Below are positions 17,742-27,481 of a stretch of DNA of 64,000 nucleotides, piece by piece (the stretch's first letter is position 1; every line of letters begins with the position of its first letter). The notes beneath the pieces were generated by a model. The model saw only the letters and a program-made list of their open reading frames with translations. It did no database searches and had not been told where the DNA came from. The stretch is from an uncultured Roseovarius sp. (GTDB lineage: Bacteria > Pseudomonadota > Alphaproteobacteria > Rhodobacterales > Rhodobacteraceae): NCBI GenBank assembly GCA_947499555.1, contig CANMOU010000001.1:806001-870000 (forward strand), given 5' to 3'. The translations under genes and the position numbers were made by a program.

Positions 17742-17942
17742 TTCGATCCAAGCCCCCTACCACGTCACAGGTTCCAACCCGGCGTACTATACTGTTTTTG
17801 ATGTGAATGGCCAGAGTTTGAAATCTCTTATGCAGAGCTGCGTCTTTCACCTTTCAAACTTTGCGGCGTTAGGTATTTGTTCATTCCTGTGCGGTGGTGT
17901 AACGAAGATGTGTTAGAGGCACGCAGAAAGCGAGGAGGACGC

Positions 17943-18425
17943 ATGGCCGGCTCAGTCAACAAGGTCATCATCATTGGCAATCTGGGGCGCGACCCCGAGG
18001 TGCGCACGTTTCAGAATGGCGGCAAGGTGTGCAACCTGCGCATTGCCACCTCGGAGACCTGGAAAGACCGCAACACAGGTGAACGCCGTGAACGCACCGA
18101 GTGGCACTCGGTCGCGATCTTCAATGAAAACCTCGCGCGCCTCGCCGAGCAATATCTGCGCAAGGGCTCAAAGGTTTATGTCGAAGGAAAGCTGGAGACC
18201 CGCAAATGGCAGGATCAGTCCGGTCAGGATCGGTATTCCACCGAAGTGGTGCTGCGCCCCTATGCAGGAGAGCTGACCTTCCTTGATGGCCGCGACGGCG
18301 GCTCCGGCGGCGGTGGCGGCAGCTACGGCGGCGGCCAAGATCAGGGATATGATGGCGGCCCGTCAGATGGCGGCCAGCAGGGCAACGCGCCGTCGCGCGA
18401 TTATGACGACGAGATCCCGTTTTAG
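17943..18425 (+). CDS. ssb: Single-stranded DNA-binding protein
   Basis: SSB coats single-stranded DNA in replication and repair. The OB fold ([66 protein letters not shown]) is followed by a Gly-rich linker and the acidic tip DDEIPF that binds partner proteins. The ATG at 17943 (160 residues) has AGGAGGA at the right distance; the frame is open further upstream but not conserved. No GTTC-N7-GTTC SOS box is visible in the divergent region shared with the lytic transglycosylase gene, unlike at recA. Confidence 0.97.
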   Translation: MAGSVNKVIIIGNLGRDPEVRTFQNGGKVCNLRIATSETWKDRNTGERRERTEWHSVAIFNENLARLAEQYLRKGSKVYVEGKLETRKWQDQSGQDRYSTEVVLRPYAGELTFLDGRDGGSGGGGGSYGGGQDQGYDGGPSDGGQQGNAPSRDYDDEIPF

Positions 18426-18483
18426 GACAATACCGTCCCGCACCAAAAGGTCAGTATTAATCGTTTCGTCAACAACTCGTTGC

Positions 18484-18509
18484 GCGCGCAAAAACAAGAC
18501 TTTGCGCGC
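18484..18509. terminator. Hairpin between convergent genes ssb and 18560-19135
   Basis: GCGCGCAAA (18484-18492) pairs with TTTGCGCGC (18501-18509) across an 8-base loop, in the 134-base gap between two converging genes. Position and stability suit a shared terminator, but no clear U-run follows on either strand. Confidence 0.45.
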
Positions 18510-18559
18510 ACAATCATACAGCCATACAGCGCTTGGCTGTGTTAAAGGTTTACGCCCGA

Positions 18560-19135
18560 TTAATTTGGACAGTTCGGACCCGTTAGGATCTTGCGACCTC
18601 TCACACGATGCCCACAAGGATAGACCCATTCAATATTGAAATGTATTTCCGGATTGGGATTCTTCGTGAACACAGCGTTGGACAAAAAGTAGGACAAGGC
18701 AAACGATTCTTGTCCCTTTCTGGCAAAAATGACGCCACCGTTGGACCATGAATTGAACTTTAATTCATAACCTTTTCGTTTCAGATCGTTTTCCATTTTC
18801 TTGATGAGCCGATCGGCTTGCGTTACGTCTTGCCACATTTGCATCTGGCAATTGCGGTAGGTTTTGGACCTGTACGACCGCACAAAGAACCCATGCTCAA
18901 AGCCACTAGCCTTTTTTGCAAGGACATACTCTTTGTTGTTCTTGCCGTTTTTCGTTTTCGAAAACCCAGGGATACCCGCAATACGATCCGCTGTGTCTGT
19001 TCTCGCTGCAATGAAATCGACACACGCGCGCGTCACCTTAGAAAACGCGCTAAACTCCGACGCGTTAGACACATTTGCGAATGCGCATATAAAACCTACG
19101 CTGAAAACGCCAAACCAAATCCGAAAGTGAGCCAT
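18560..19135 (-). CDS. Secreted protein of unknown function in an AT-rich islet
   Basis: A 191-residue protein with a convincing signal peptide (hydrophobic FRIWFGVFSVGFICAFANV, cleavage near SNA) and a mature part with a few cysteines (ACVDF, RNCQMQM, YPCGHR, GPNCPN) that could form disulfides. I recognise no domain. The coding sequence is clearly AT-richer than its neighbours (about 42% GC over 18601-18660 by count, against about 60% around it), as is the 385-base stretch upstream, which suggests acquisition by transfer. It converges with ssb. Its long clean frame, signal peptide and balanced composition support a real gene. Confidence 0.65.
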   Translation of the reverse strand: MAHFRIWFGVFSVGFICAFANVSNASEFSAFSKVTRACVDFIAARTDTADRIAGIPGFSKTKNGKNNKEYVLAKKASGFEHGFFVRSYRSKTYRNCQMQMWQDVTQADRLIKKMENDLKRKGYELKFNSWSNGGVIFARKGQESFALSYFLSNAVFTKNPNPEIHFNIEWVYPCGHRVRGRKILTGPNCPN

Positions 19136-19520
19136 ATTTTACCTCCTGCTCTGACTTGCAGCATGCCCTACAAACGGAACACAGCACGGGTAAATCCCAC
19201 TGCGTCATTAACACTTGAATGGTCGCCAATAAGTCACAGCTTTTGGTTGAATCATACAAACGGAATAACCTGCTCTTTTCCGTAGATATGATTGTGTCTG
19301 CCTGCGATCTTCTGTCTTTCCATCCGCCAAATACCGCAAGCGCGATCTAAAAAAACACCGTGCTTAACCCCAATGCCAACAAAATGGCAACAAGTTCGGT
19401 GAGGCGCGAAGGTGGAGCTTGCACACAGCTGACATGTTTTGTCATGGCCCCGGCTTAACCATGATTTATCTTTTGATCTGGTTAATGGCGGTCATGGACG
19501 TGTACCAAAACACTGCCGCC
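19136..19520. other. AT-rich non-coding stretch, 385 bases
   Basis: The interval between the secreted-protein gene (minus) and the FemAB-like gene (plus) is AT-rich and has no convincing gene. It must contain both divergent promoters. A near match to a CtrA site (TTAA-N7-TTAT, 19455-19469) is present, but one base off. No repeats or element ends were seen. The FemAB-like frame is open from 19419, so the last 100 bases may be coding. Confidence 0.5.
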
Positions 19521-20414
19521 ATGCCGCCGGGGTCCTGCGCCATGCAGCAGCATCCCTATTACGCCGACGCTTTGCGCGATATCGGCGCAACGGTTCGCAG
19601 TCTCGACTTGCGGGATCACGGCCAACGGATCGCGCAAGCGCAAATCGTCGAACGGCGCATCGGGCTCTTACGCCTTGCTTGGCTGCCCCGCGGACCTGTT
19701 TGGGCGCCGGGGGTGAGCGCCGGACAAAAGCGCGAGGTGTTTGACGGCCTGATGTCCCACCTGCCCCGCGGCTGTGTCTTGCTTGGCATGGCAGAGAGCC
19801 ACGCCGATCAACCACTTTTCGCGTGCGCCGGGTTTCGCCCGCTCCTCAGGCCCCAGTGTGTGGCCGAACTGTATCTTGCAAAGACACGCGAGGCGCGCCT
19901 GTCCGCGCAGTCTGTCAAATGGCGCAACCGTCTGCGCCACGCACAGAAAAGCCCGCTGCAAACCTCGCACCGCGCCTTCAATCCCGCGCGCGATACGTGG
20001 CTTCTTGACTATGACCGCATCACGCAGCGACAGAAGCACTACCGCGCCCTGCCCGCCGTTTTTACCCTGGCCTGGGCACGCCGACATCCACATGCCACGC
20101 GGCTTTTCATTGCCCATCTTGAGGGCCGTATCGTCGCCGCCATGCTTATCCTGCGCCACCCGCCCACGGCCAGCTATCACATCGGCTGGATCGACCCGGA
20201 TGGGCGCAAACATTCGGCGCATAACCTGTTGTTGTGGAGGGCGGCGAACTGGCTTGCGGATCAGGGTTGCCTGCGGCTCGACCTGGGCAGTGTCGACCTT
20301 CGCAACGCACCCGGACTGGCCCGCTTCAAACTGGGTAGCGGCGCGGAACTGCGCCCGCTTGGCGCCACCATGCTGCGTCTTCCGGTGCTCGGTGCGCGGC
20401 TGCGTGCCGCCTGA
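19521..20414 (+). CDS. FemAB/GNAT-like acyltransferase domain protein
   Basis: About 297 residues with the layout of FemAB-like GNAT acyltransferases (BioF2-like): an N-terminal QQHPYYADALRDIGA that resembles the start of these proteins, a middle KWRNRLRHAQKSPLQTSH basic stretch, and a C-terminal acetyltransferase half (ARRHPHATRLFIAHLEGRIVAAMLIL, SYHIGWIDPDGRKHSAHNLLLWRAANWLADQGCLRLDLGSVD). Members transfer aminoacyl or acyl groups to cell-wall or other precursors; the substrate here is unknown. The start is uncertain: ATGs at 19419, 19521 and 19542 are in frame and none has a strong ribosome binding site. It precedes typA on the same strand. Confidence 0.7.
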   Translation: MPPGSCAMQQHPYYADALRDIGATVRSLDLRDHGQRIAQAQIVERRIGLLRLAWLPRGPVWAPGVSAGQKREVFDGLMSHLPRGCVLLGMAESHADQPLFACAGFRPLLRPQCVAELYLAKTREARLSAQSVKWRNRLRHAQKSPLQTSHRAFNPARDTWLLDYDRITQRQKHYRALPAVFTLAWARRHPHATRLFIAHLEGRIVAAMLILRHPPTASYHIGWIDPDGRKHSAHNLLLWRAANWLADQGCLRLDLGSVDLRNAPGLARFKLGSGAELRPLGATMLRLPVLGARLRAA

Positions 20415-20486
20415 ACTCACTTTGGCTCTGGCCATTCGGTGCCGCCCCGTATAGGGCGCATCACAAACCGGAGAAAAGAGCACGAA

Positions 20487-22304
20487 ATGGACCTGCGCAA
20501 CATCGCCATCATCGCCCATGTGGACCACGGCAAGACCACGCTGGTGGACGAGCTATTGAAGCAATCGGGGGCGTTCCGCGCGGGTCAGGCCGTGGCCGAA
20601 CGTGCCATGGACAGCAATGATCTAGAACGGGAACGCGGCATCACGATTTTTGCCAAACCCACCTCGGTGGAATGGAAATCCACCCGCATCAACATCGTCG
20701 ACACCCCCGGCCACGCCGATTTCGGCGGTGAGGTGGAGCGTATCCTCAGCATGGTGGACGGTGTGGTGCTTCTGGTGGACGCGGCCGAAGGCCCGATGCC
20801 GCAGACCAAATTCGTGACCTCCAAGGCGCTGGCCCTGGGCCTGCGCCCCATCGTGGTGCTGAACAAGGTCGACAAACCCGATGCTGAACCGGATCGCGCG
20901 CTTGACGAATGCTTTGACCTTTTCGCGTCACTCGATGCCACCGAAGACCAACTCGATTTCCCGCATATGTACGCCTCGGGGCGTTCCGGCTGGGCCGATC
21001 ACGACCTGGATGGCCCGCGCAAGGACCTGTCGGCGATGTTTGACCTGATCGTCAACCACGTCCCGGCCCCGCGCCAGCTGGCCCACGCGGGCGAGGATTT
21101 CCGCATGCTTGCGACCACGCTTGGCGCGGATCCGTTTGTTGGCCGCATCCTGACCGGTCGCGTTGAGTCGGGCAGTCTCAAGGTCGGCGCAACGGTTCAG
21201 GCCCTGTCACGCATTGGCCAGAAGATCGAACAGTTTCGCGTTACAAAAATTCAGGCCTTCCGCGGCCTGACCACCCAGGATATCGAGGAGGCCACCGCTG
21301 GCGACATCGTCACGCTTGCAGGCATGTCCAAGGCCACGGTGGCCGACACGATCTGCGCGCTGGCCGTGGAAGAACCGCTTGAGGCGCAACCCATTGACCC
21401 CCCAACCATTTCGGTCACGTTCGGCATCAATGACAGCCCGCTGGCGGGTCGCGATGGCAAGAAAGTTCAGTCGCGCGTCATCCGTGAAAGACTGATGAAA
21501 GAAGCCGAAACCAACGTGGCCATCAAGGTCTCCGACACGCCGGGCGGTGAGGCCTTTGACGTGGCCGGACGGGGCGAATTGCAGATGGGCGTGCTTATCG
21601 AGAACATGCGCCGTGAAGGCTTTGAGCTTTCCATCTCGCGCCCCCGCGTCTTGATGCGCGAAGAGGATGGGCAAAACCTCGAACCCATCGAAGAAGTCAC
21701 CATCGACGTCGATGACGACTATTCCGGCGCGGTGATCGAGAAACTGACCGGCCCGCGCCGCGGCGAGATGACCGAGATGCGCCCCGCAGGCACCGGAAAG
21801 ACCCGCATCATCGCGCTGGTCCCGTCACGCGGCCTCATCGGGTACCACGGCGAATTCCTGACCGACACGCGCGGCACCGGCGTTCTCAATCGCGTCTTCC
21901 ATTCCTGGGCGCCGCATAAAGGCCCGATCCCGGGCCGTCGTGCCGGTGTTCTGATTTCCATGGAAGCCGGCGAAGCCGTGGCCTATGCGCTTTGGAACCT
22001 CGAAGAGCGCGGGCGCATGTTCGTCGGCCCTCAGACCAAGGTCTATCAGGGCATGATCATCGGCGAACATAGCCGCGACAATGATCTTGAGGTGAACCCT
22101 TTGAAAGGCAAGAAGCTGACCAATGTGCGCGCGAGCGGCTCGGACGAGGCCGTGCGCCTCACGCCGCATATTCAGTTCTCGCTGGAAGAGGCGATTGCCT
22201 ATATCGATGATGATGAGTTGGTCGAGGTCACGCCAAATGCGATCCGCCTGCGCAAGCGCCATCTCGACCCGCATGAAAGAAAGCGGGCCGCGAAAGCCGG
22301 TTGA
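20487..22304 (+). CDS. typA: Translational GTPase TypA/BipA
   Basis: TypA/BipA is an EF-G-like GTPase acting in 50S assembly and stress growth. The 605-residue protein has the G1 motif [10 protein letters not shown] (residues 10-19), the switch region [33 protein letters not shown] (G3), NKVDKP (G4), then domains II, III and V and the BipA-specific C-terminal region ([33 protein letters not shown]). The ATG at 20487 has GGAG upstream and starts the conserved sequence; an ATG at 20439 in frame adds 16 unconserved residues. Confidence 0.97.
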   Translation: MDLRNIAIIAHVDHGKTTLVDELLKQSGAFRAGQAVAERAMDSNDLERERGITIFAKPTSVEWKSTRINIVDTPGHADFGGEVERILSMVDGVVLLVDAAEGPMPQTKFVTSKALALGLRPIVVLNKVDKPDAEPDRALDECFDLFASLDATEDQLDFPHMYASGRSGWADHDLDGPRKDLSAMFDLIVNHVPAPRQLAHAGEDFRMLATTLGADPFVGRILTGRVESGSLKVGATVQALSRIGQKIEQFRVTKIQAFRGLTTQDIEEATAGDIVTLAGMSKATVADTICALAVEEPLEAQPIDPPTISVTFGINDSPLAGRDGKKVQSRVIRERLMKEAETNVAIKVSDTPGGEAFDVAGRGELQMGVLIENMRREGFELSISRPRVLMREEDGQNLEPIEEVTIDVDDDYSGAVIEKLTGPRRGEMTEMRPAGTGKTRIIALVPSRGLIGYHGEFLTDTRGTGVLNRVFHSWAPHKGPIPGRRAGVLISMEAGEAVAYALWNLEERGRMFVGPQTKVYQGMIIGEHSRDNDLEVNPLKGKKLTNVRASGSDEAVRLTPHIQFSLEEAIAYIDDDELVEVTPNAIRLRKRHLDPHERKRAAKAG

Positions 22305-22320
22305 GACCTGGCACCCGCGT

Positions 22321-22800
22321 TCACTCGAGCTCCGCCCGCGCAACCGCATCTCCGACCGACACTTGCCCGGGCGAGATCACCTGCGCACACCACCCGCCAT
22401 GGCCACGCATGGCGTTATACCCGCCAGTCCCAAGTGCCGCTTCCATGCGTGAGCAAGGCGCGCAAGGCGAAGTGATCTCCACCACGACCTCGCCCAGTCT
22501 TAGCCGGTGATTGCGTAAGGCGGTCAGGTTGATGCCTGACACCACGAAATTGCGCCGCAACAGCTCTGGCGTGACGTCTCCGCGCTGCGCCAGCGCCGCG
22601 ATAACCGGTAGATGCTCGGCCTGAAGCAGCGTCACCGCCCGCTTGCCGGATCGACCATGATCGCCTTCCAGCCCATCCTTGACAGCCCACACGGACGACA
22701 CAGGCAAGACCGGCGCCAACCGCTCAGGGCGCAATCCAATCCACTCCACGCGGCCCGCGCCGGCATGGGTTCTGATCAGCTCGGCCAGCTGTCCCTGCAC
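22321..22800 (-). CDS. MOSC domain protein
   Basis: A 159-residue single MOSC domain (VEWIGLRPERLAPVLPVSSVWAV, LEGDHGRSGKRAVTLLQAEHL, RRNFVVSGINLTALR, SPCAPCSRMEAALG). MOSC proteins bind molybdenum cofactor sulfur or use a cysteine in sulfur/molybdenum transfer; the conserved Cys is in the CAPCSRME motif. It starts with GTG at 22800, overlapping the stop of the upstream DUF1330 gene by one base (TAGTG). Convergent with typA across only 16 bases. Partner enzymes are unknown. Confidence 0.88.
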   Translation of the reverse strand: MQGQLAELIRTHAGAGRVEWIGLRPERLAPVLPVSSVWAVKDGLEGDHGRSGKRAVTLLQAEHLPVIAALAQRGDVTPELLRRNFVVSGINLTALRNHRLRLGEVVVEITSPCAPCSRMEAALGTGGYNAMRGHGGWCAQVISPGQVSVGDAVARAELE

Positions 22801-23087
22801 TATTCGGTTGTCTCGACAATCACCAATTCACGCTCTGCCGCGTCCCGCGCGTAATCAAGCGCAGCCTGGTATTCGGCGCTGTGGTAACAGGTCTCTGCCG
22901 CCTCAACAGACGGAAACTTGGCCACCACGTTGCGCGGCCTGTCGGTGCCCTCAAGCTGCACATACCGCGACGCGCGGGCGATGAAATACCCGCCGTGCTT
23001 TTCAATCGCTGGACCCGCAAGTTTGGCGTATTTGCCATAGGCCTCTTCATCGGTGACATTCACATGGGCAATCCATAATGCGGGCAT
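22800..23087 (-). CDS. DUF1330 family protein (first of two)
   Basis: A 95-residue ferredoxin-like alpha-beta protein of the DUF1330 family (WIAHVNVTDEEAYGKYAKLAGPAIEKHGGYF, NVVAKFPSVEAAETCYHSAEYQAAL). These small dimeric proteins resemble ABM-type monooxygenases but have no settled function. AAGGAG precedes the ATG. It overlaps the MOSC start and follows the second DUF1330 gene by 12 bases, so the three form one unit downstream of alaS. The two DUF1330 proteins are recognisably paralogous. Confidence 0.9.
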   Translation of the reverse strand: MPALWIAHVNVTDEEAYGKYAKLAGPAIEKHGGYFIARASRYVQLEGTDRPRNVVAKFPSVEAAETCYHSAEYQAALDYARDAAERELVIVETTE

Positions 23088-23099
23088 CGCGGCTCTCCT

Positions 23100-23384
23100 T
23101 CACATGCCATCCACAATCACGATGTCGCGCTCACTTGACGACATCGCAATCGGCAAAATGCGTTGATATTCCTTGGAATTATACCAATCCAGCGCAGTTT
23201 GGCGGTCGGGAAACTCAATCAGAACATGCCGGTCCGGCACATTGCCTTCAACCGGGGTCTGTGCGCCCCCCTTGACCAGAAATCGCCCACCCGCCTTTTC
23301 GGCCAGAGCCACCGTTTGGCTGGCATAGGTCTGATAATCATCAGGGTCGGTCACGTTGATCCGGGCTATCACATAGGCTGTCAT
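23100..23384 (-). CDS. DUF1330 family protein (second of two)
   Basis: A 94-residue DUF1330 protein (YVIARINVTDPDDYQTYASQTVALAEKAGGRFL, RHVLIEFPDRQTALDWYNSKEYQRI). A strong purine-rich ribosome binding site (GGGAGGGGGAA) precedes the ATG. It is probably a tandem duplicate with the neighbouring 22800-23087 gene, with the same core but different termini. It lies 36 bases after the alaS stop and may be read through from alaS. Function unknown. Confidence 0.9.
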   Translation of the reverse strand: MTAYVIARINVTDPDDYQTYASQTVALAEKAGGRFLVKGGAQTPVEGNVPDRHVLIEFPDRQTALDWYNSKEYQRILPIAMSSSERDIVIVDGM

Positions 23385-23420
23385 GTTCTTCCCCCTCCCA
23401 AGGGTGGCGGAAGCGTGTGC

Positions 23421-26078
23421 CTAGTCTTGCAACACCTGCTCTGCCGCCTTGATCGCCGCATCGGCCTGGCTTGCATCCGCGCCACCGCCTTGCGCCATGT
23501 CCGGGCGGCCACCACCGCCCTTGCCGCCCAGCTCAGCCACTGCGGCTCGGACCAGATCAACAGCAGAGACGCGTTCGGTCAAGTCGTTTGTCACACCAGC
23601 CGCCACCGCCGCCTTACCGCCCGTATCGGCAATGAGCAGGATCGCACCCGAGCCAAGCTGCGCCTTCATCTCGTCGATAAGCGGTGGCAAGTCTTTGCCC
23701 GAAACACCCGATAGGGTCTGCGCAAGGAACTTGATACCATCGATCTCCTTGGCCGCTGGTCCAGTGGACGCACCACCACCCATAGCGAGGTCACGCCGCA
23801 ACTGCGCCACTTCATTGGTCAGCGCTTTGCGTTCCTCCATCAGCGCCTTAACGCGGTCCAGAACGTCGTCGGGCTTGGCTTTCAGCTCCAGCGCCACATC
23901 GGCCAGCCGGTGATCCTGTAAGCTCAGATACTCGAACGCCGCAGCACCGGTCAGCGCCTCGATCCGGCGCACACCAGCGCTCGAGGCGCTTTCGCCGACG
24001 GTCACGAACATCCCGATATCGCCGGTTTGCCGGACATGCGTGCCGCCGCAGAGTTCAAGCGAGTAGGTCTGCCCATCCAGCCCCTTGCCGGACCCGTCTT
24101 CGCGACCCATCGAGACGACGCGGACCTCATCGCCGTATTTCTCACCAAAAAGCGCCTGCGCGCCCAGTTCGCGCGCATCATCCGGTGTCATGATCCGTGT
24201 CTCGACCGGGCTGTTCTGGCGGATATAGGCGTTCACCTCTTCCTCGACACCCTTGATTTCCTCAAGGCTCATCGCCTTCGCGTGGCTGAAATCGAACCGC
24301 AGGCGATCCTCGGCATTCAAGGATCCACGCTGCGCGACATGATCCCCAAGCGCCTTGCGCAGCGCCTCATGCAGAAGGTGCGTGGCCGAATGATTTGCGC
24401 GTATGGATGTTCGCCGGGCGTGATCGACCTCAAGCTGCGCAGGCGACCCTCTAGTGATCTCACCCTCGGTGACTTCGGCCATATGAAGGAACACACCGGC
24501 GACTTTCTTGGTGTCGGTGACAGTCGCCAAACCGTCCTCTACCCGGATCACGCCGGTGTCACCCACCTGCCCGCCACTTTCAGCGTAAAACGGTGTCTGG
24601 TTAAGGACGATCTGAACCGTATCTCCTTTAGCAGCGGTTTCAACTGGCGCACCATCCTTGACCAATGCCATGATCTGTCCCTCGGCCACTTCGGTGTCGT
24701 AGCCAAGAAAATCAGTCGTGCCGTGCTCTTCCGCGATATCAAACCAGACGGTTGCATCCGCCGCCTCGCCTGTGCCGGCCCAGGCCGCACGCGCCTTGGC
24801 TTTCTGCTCCGCCATGGCCGCGTCAAACCCTGCCACATCCACCTCACGGCCCTTTTCACGCAGCGCATCTTGCGTCAGGTCCAAAGGAAACCCGTATGTG
24901 TCATAAAGCTTGAACGCCGCCTCTCCGGGCAAAGCCGCGCCATCGGAAAGCTTATCAAGCTCCTCATCCAAGAGGCGCAAACCGCGGTCGAGCGTCTGCT
25001 TGAAACGTTTTTCTTCCAGTTCCAGTGTTTCTTCAATCAGCGCCTGTGCCTGCCCCAACTCGGGAAAGGCCTGACCCATCTGCGCCACGAGATTGGGCAC
25101 AAGCCGGTGCATGACGGGGTCCTGTGCGCCCAAGAGATGCGCGTGCCGCATCGCCCGGCGCATGATCCGGCGCAGGACGTAACCGCGCCCCTCATTTGAC
25201 GGCATCACCCCATCGGCAATGAGGAACGACGTCGAGCGCAGGTGATCGGCAATGACCCGATGATGCACATTGCCGTCGCCATCGGGGTCCACATTGGTGG
25301 CATTCGCGCTCGCCTCAATCAGGCTGCGCATCAGGTCGGTGTCGTAATTGTCATGCTTGCCCTGCAAAAGCGCGCCGATCCGTTCCAGCCCCATGCCGGT
25401 GTCAATCGACTGCATATCGAGATCGACCATGCTGCCATCCTCGAACCGCTCGTTCTGCATGAAAACGAGGTTCCAGATCTCGATAAACCGGTCGCCGTCT
25501 TCCTCGGGGCTTCCCGGGGGGCCGCCCCAAATCTCGGGTCCATGGTCATAGAAAATCTCGGTGCAGGGCCCGCAAGGGCCCGTCGGCCCCATGGACCAGA
25601 AATTGTCATCCGTGGCGATGCGAATGATCCGGTCATCGCTGAGCCCAGCGTGCTTTTTCCAGATCTCGGCGGCCTCGTCATCAGTGTGGTAGATGGTGAC
25701 CAGAAGCTTGGACTTGTCGATCTCGAAATCCTTGGTCAGCAGGTCCCAGGCGAAGGGGATGGCGTCCGCCTTGAAATAATCACCAAAGCTGAAATTGCCG
25801 AGCATCTCGAAAAACGTGTGATGCCGCGCAGTGTAGCCCACATTGTCGAGGTCGTTATGCTTGCCGCCGGCCCGCACGCATTTCTGGCTTGTTGTCGCAC
25901 GGGAATAATCGCGCTTTTCGACCCCTGTGAAGAGGTTCTTGAACTGCACCATGCCCGAATTTGTGAACATCAGCGTCGGGTCATTGCGCGGCACGAGCGG
26001 AGAGCTTGCCACAACCTCGTGATCGTTGCGGTCAAAGAAGTTCAGAAAGGTCGAGCGGATCTCGTTCAGCGTGGGCAT
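23421..26078 (-). CDS. alaS: Alanyl-tRNA synthetase
   Basis: A class II synthetase that charges tRNA-Ala and edits Ser/Gly mischarging. The catalytic domain ([60 protein letters not shown]), the editing domain with its zinc-binding residues ([13 protein letters not shown] and CGGTHV) and a Gly-rich C-Ala region are complete; 885 residues. I choose the ATG at 26078, which starts the conserved [11 protein letters not shown]; an in-frame ATG at 26096 adds six residues. A terminator separates it from recA upstream. Confidence 0.97.
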   Translation of the reverse strand: MPTLNEIRSTFLNFFDRNDHEVVASSPLVPRNDPTLMFTNSGMVQFKNLFTGVEKRDYSRATTSQKCVRAGGKHNDLDNVGYTARHHTFFEMLGNFSFGDYFKADAIPFAWDLLTKDFEIDKSKLLVTIYHTDDEAAEIWKKHAGLSDDRIIRIATDDNFWSMGPTGPCGPCTEIFYDHGPEIWGGPPGSPEEDGDRFIEIWNLVFMQNERFEDGSMVDLDMQSIDTGMGLERIGALLQGKHDNYDTDLMRSLIEASANATNVDPDGDGNVHHRVIADHLRSTSFLIADGVMPSNEGRGYVLRRIMRRAMRHAHLLGAQDPVMHRLVPNLVAQMGQAFPELGQAQALIEETLELEEKRFKQTLDRGLRLLDEELDKLSDGAALPGEAAFKLYDTYGFPLDLTQDALREKGREVDVAGFDAAMAEQKAKARAAWAGTGEAADATVWFDIAEEHGTTDFLGYDTEVAEGQIMALVKDGAPVETAAKGDTVQIVLNQTPFYAESGGQVGDTGVIRVEDGLATVTDTKKVAGVFLHMAEVTEGEITRGSPAQLEVDHARRTSIRANHSATHLLHEALRKALGDHVAQRGSLNAEDRLRFDFSHAKAMSLEEIKGVEEEVNAYIRQNSPVETRIMTPDDARELGAQALFGEKYGDEVRVVSMGREDGSGKGLDGQTYSLELCGGTHVRQTGDIGMFVTVGESASSAGVRRIEALTGAAAFEYLSLQDHRLADVALELKAKPDDVLDRVKALMEERKALTNEVAQLRRDLAMGGGASTGPAAKEIDGIKFLAQTLSGVSGKDLPPLIDEMKAQLGSGAILLIADTGGKAAVAAGVTNDLTERVSAVDLVRAAVAELGGKGGGGRPDMAQGGGADASQADAAIKAAEQVLQD

Positions 26079-26150
26079 TGGGGCGTCTCGCGGCATTGCA
26101 GCATTATCGGAGTTCGAGGTTTAGCCGCCGCACTGCCCCGTGTCCACAAC

Positions 26151-26188
26151 AAGAAACGGCCCGAAGATTGTGCTCCGGGCCGTTTCTT
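26151..26188 (-). terminator. Intrinsic terminator of recA
   Basis: AAGAAACGGCCCG (26151-26163) is complementary to CGGGCCGTTTCTT (26176-26188), a 13-base stem with a 12-base loop, 18 bases after the recA stop on the minus strand. The right-hand arm ends in a T-rich run when read on the minus strand. Confidence 0.75.
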
Positions 26189-26205
26189 GTCACTTGCAAT
26201 AATGC

Positions 26206-27297
26206 TCAGGCTTCGAGAATGTCGTCATCCCCGTCTGTGTCTGCTGAACCCATGTCTTCCGGCATGTCGAAATCAAGCCCGTGCGCAGCCCGGATTTTGT
26301 CTTCAATCTCAAAGGCAATCCGGCTGTTTTCCTTGAGAAATTCCTTGGCATTCTCACGGCCCTGGCCGATGCGCTCGTCGCCATAGCTGAACCAGCTGCC
26401 GGATTTCTCGACCACACCGGCCTTCACGCCAAGATCCAAAAGCTCACCGTTTTTGGAAATTCCTTCGCCATACATGATGTCAAATTCGACCTGTTTGAAC
26501 GGTGGCGCCACCTTGTTTTTGACCACCTTCACACGGGTCTGGTTGCCCACCACTTCGTCACGGTCCTTGATCGCGCCAATCCGGCGGATATCCAGCCGCA
26601 CTGAGCTGTAAAACTTCAAAGCGTTACCGCCCGTCGTTGTCTCGGGGCTGCCAAACATGACACCGATTTTCATGCGGATCTGGTTGATGAAGATTACGGT
26701 GCATTTTGAACGGCTGATCGAGCCGGTCAGCTTGCGCATCGCCTGGCTCATCAGGCGGGCATGCACACCCACGCTGCTGTCGCCCATGTCGCCTTCGAGT
26801 TCAGACTTGGGCGTGAGGGCCGCAACGGAATCCACCACGATCATACTGACCGCACCAGAGCGCACCAATGTGTCAACAATCTCAAGACTTTGCTCACCGG
26901 TATCGGGCTGTGAAATCAAAAGCTCGTCCAGATCAACACCCAGTTTGCGCGCATAGATGGGATCAAGCGCATGTTCTGCATCGACAAAGGCGCAAACGCC
27001 GCCCTTTTTCTGCTCTTCGGCCACGCAATGCAGCGTGAGCGTTGTCTTACCGGAGCTTTCTGGTCCGTAAATCTCTACAATCCGTCCTTTGGGCAAACCA
27101 CCGATACCAAGCGCGATATCCAGCCCCAATGATCCGGTGGAGGTCGCCTCCACCTCCTGCACGGGGTTGTCGCCGCCCAGTTTCATGATCGAGCCTTTGC
27201 CAAACTGCCGCTCAATCTGTGCCAGCGCGCTATCGAGCGCCTTTTGCCGGTCCGAGTTTTTCTTGGGATCCATGTCCAGAAGTTCTGCTGTTGCCAT
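26206..27297 (-). CDS. recA: Recombinase A
   Basis: RecA forms filaments on single-stranded DNA for strand exchange and for LexA self-cleavage. The 363-residue protein has the Walker A motif GPESSGKT (about 78-85), [12 protein letters not shown], the loop 2 region [24 protein letters not shown] and an acidic C-terminal tail ([13 protein letters not shown]). I use the ATG at 27297 rather than the upstream one at 27396, which lies in the promoter. Its promoter and SOS operator are visible upstream, so it should be induced by DNA damage. Confidence 0.98.
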   Translation of the reverse strand: MATAELLDMDPKKNSDRQKALDSALAQIERQFGKGSIMKLGGDNPVQEVEATSTGSLGLDIALGIGGLPKGRIVEIYGPESSGKTTLTLHCVAEEQKKGGVCAFVDAEHALDPIYARKLGVDLDELLISQPDTGEQSLEIVDTLVRSGAVSMIVVDSVAALTPKSELEGDMGDSSVGVHARLMSQAMRKLTGSISRSKCTVIFINQIRMKIGVMFGSPETTTGGNALKFYSSVRLDIRRIGAIKDRDEVVGNQTRVKVVKNKVAPPFKQVEFDIMYGEGISKNGELLDLGVKAGVVEKSGSWFSYGDERIGQGRENAKEFLKENSRIAFEIEDKIRAAHGLDFDMPEDMGSADTDGDDDILEA

Positions 27298-27350
27298 ACC
27301 TGTCGCCTTTCTTATTTCATAGGCCGCTCGGCGCGTCCATTGCTGCTTTC

Positions 27351-27365
27351 GTTCACCTCTTGTTC
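27351..27365 (-). promoter_or_regulatory. SOS box (LexA operator) of recA
   Basis: GTTC-N7-GTTC (27351-27354 and 27362-27365), the direct-repeat LexA site known in alphaproteobacteria; on the gene's strand it reads GAAC-N7-GAAC. It lies just downstream of the predicted -10 box, where bound LexA would block transcription. Confidence 0.85.
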
Positions 27366-27372
27366 TCAAATG

Positions 27373-27401
27373 CTTATGAAGACAAAAGGGGAACATTTCA
27401 A
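27373..27401 (-). promoter_or_regulatory. recA promoter
   Basis: On the minus strand TTGAAA (-35, 27396-27401) and CATAAG (-10, 27373-27378) are 17 bases apart. The -35 matches five of six and the -10 four of six consensus bases. The SOS box begins 7 bases downstream of the -10. Confidence 0.65.
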
Positions 27402-27481
27402 GAAAATTGTTCGGGTTTGATTTTTCTCCCGAAGCGTTAAAGAGTGGTTACTGTCAGGCAGGAAAGTGAGGCAAGGTTCAT

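Noticed and set aside
17742-17942. SOS box in front of ssb
   Set aside because: A single GTTC half-site is present but no second one at N7 spacing.
19455-19469. TTAA-N7-TTAT as a CtrA site upstream of the FemAB-like gene
   Set aside because: One base off the core consensus in an AT-rich stretch, where such matches are expected by chance; noted only in the region entry.
24027-26336. Two long plus-strand frames across alaS
   Set aside because: Shadow of alaS; Arg/His/Leu-rich, no ribosome binding sites and no motif.
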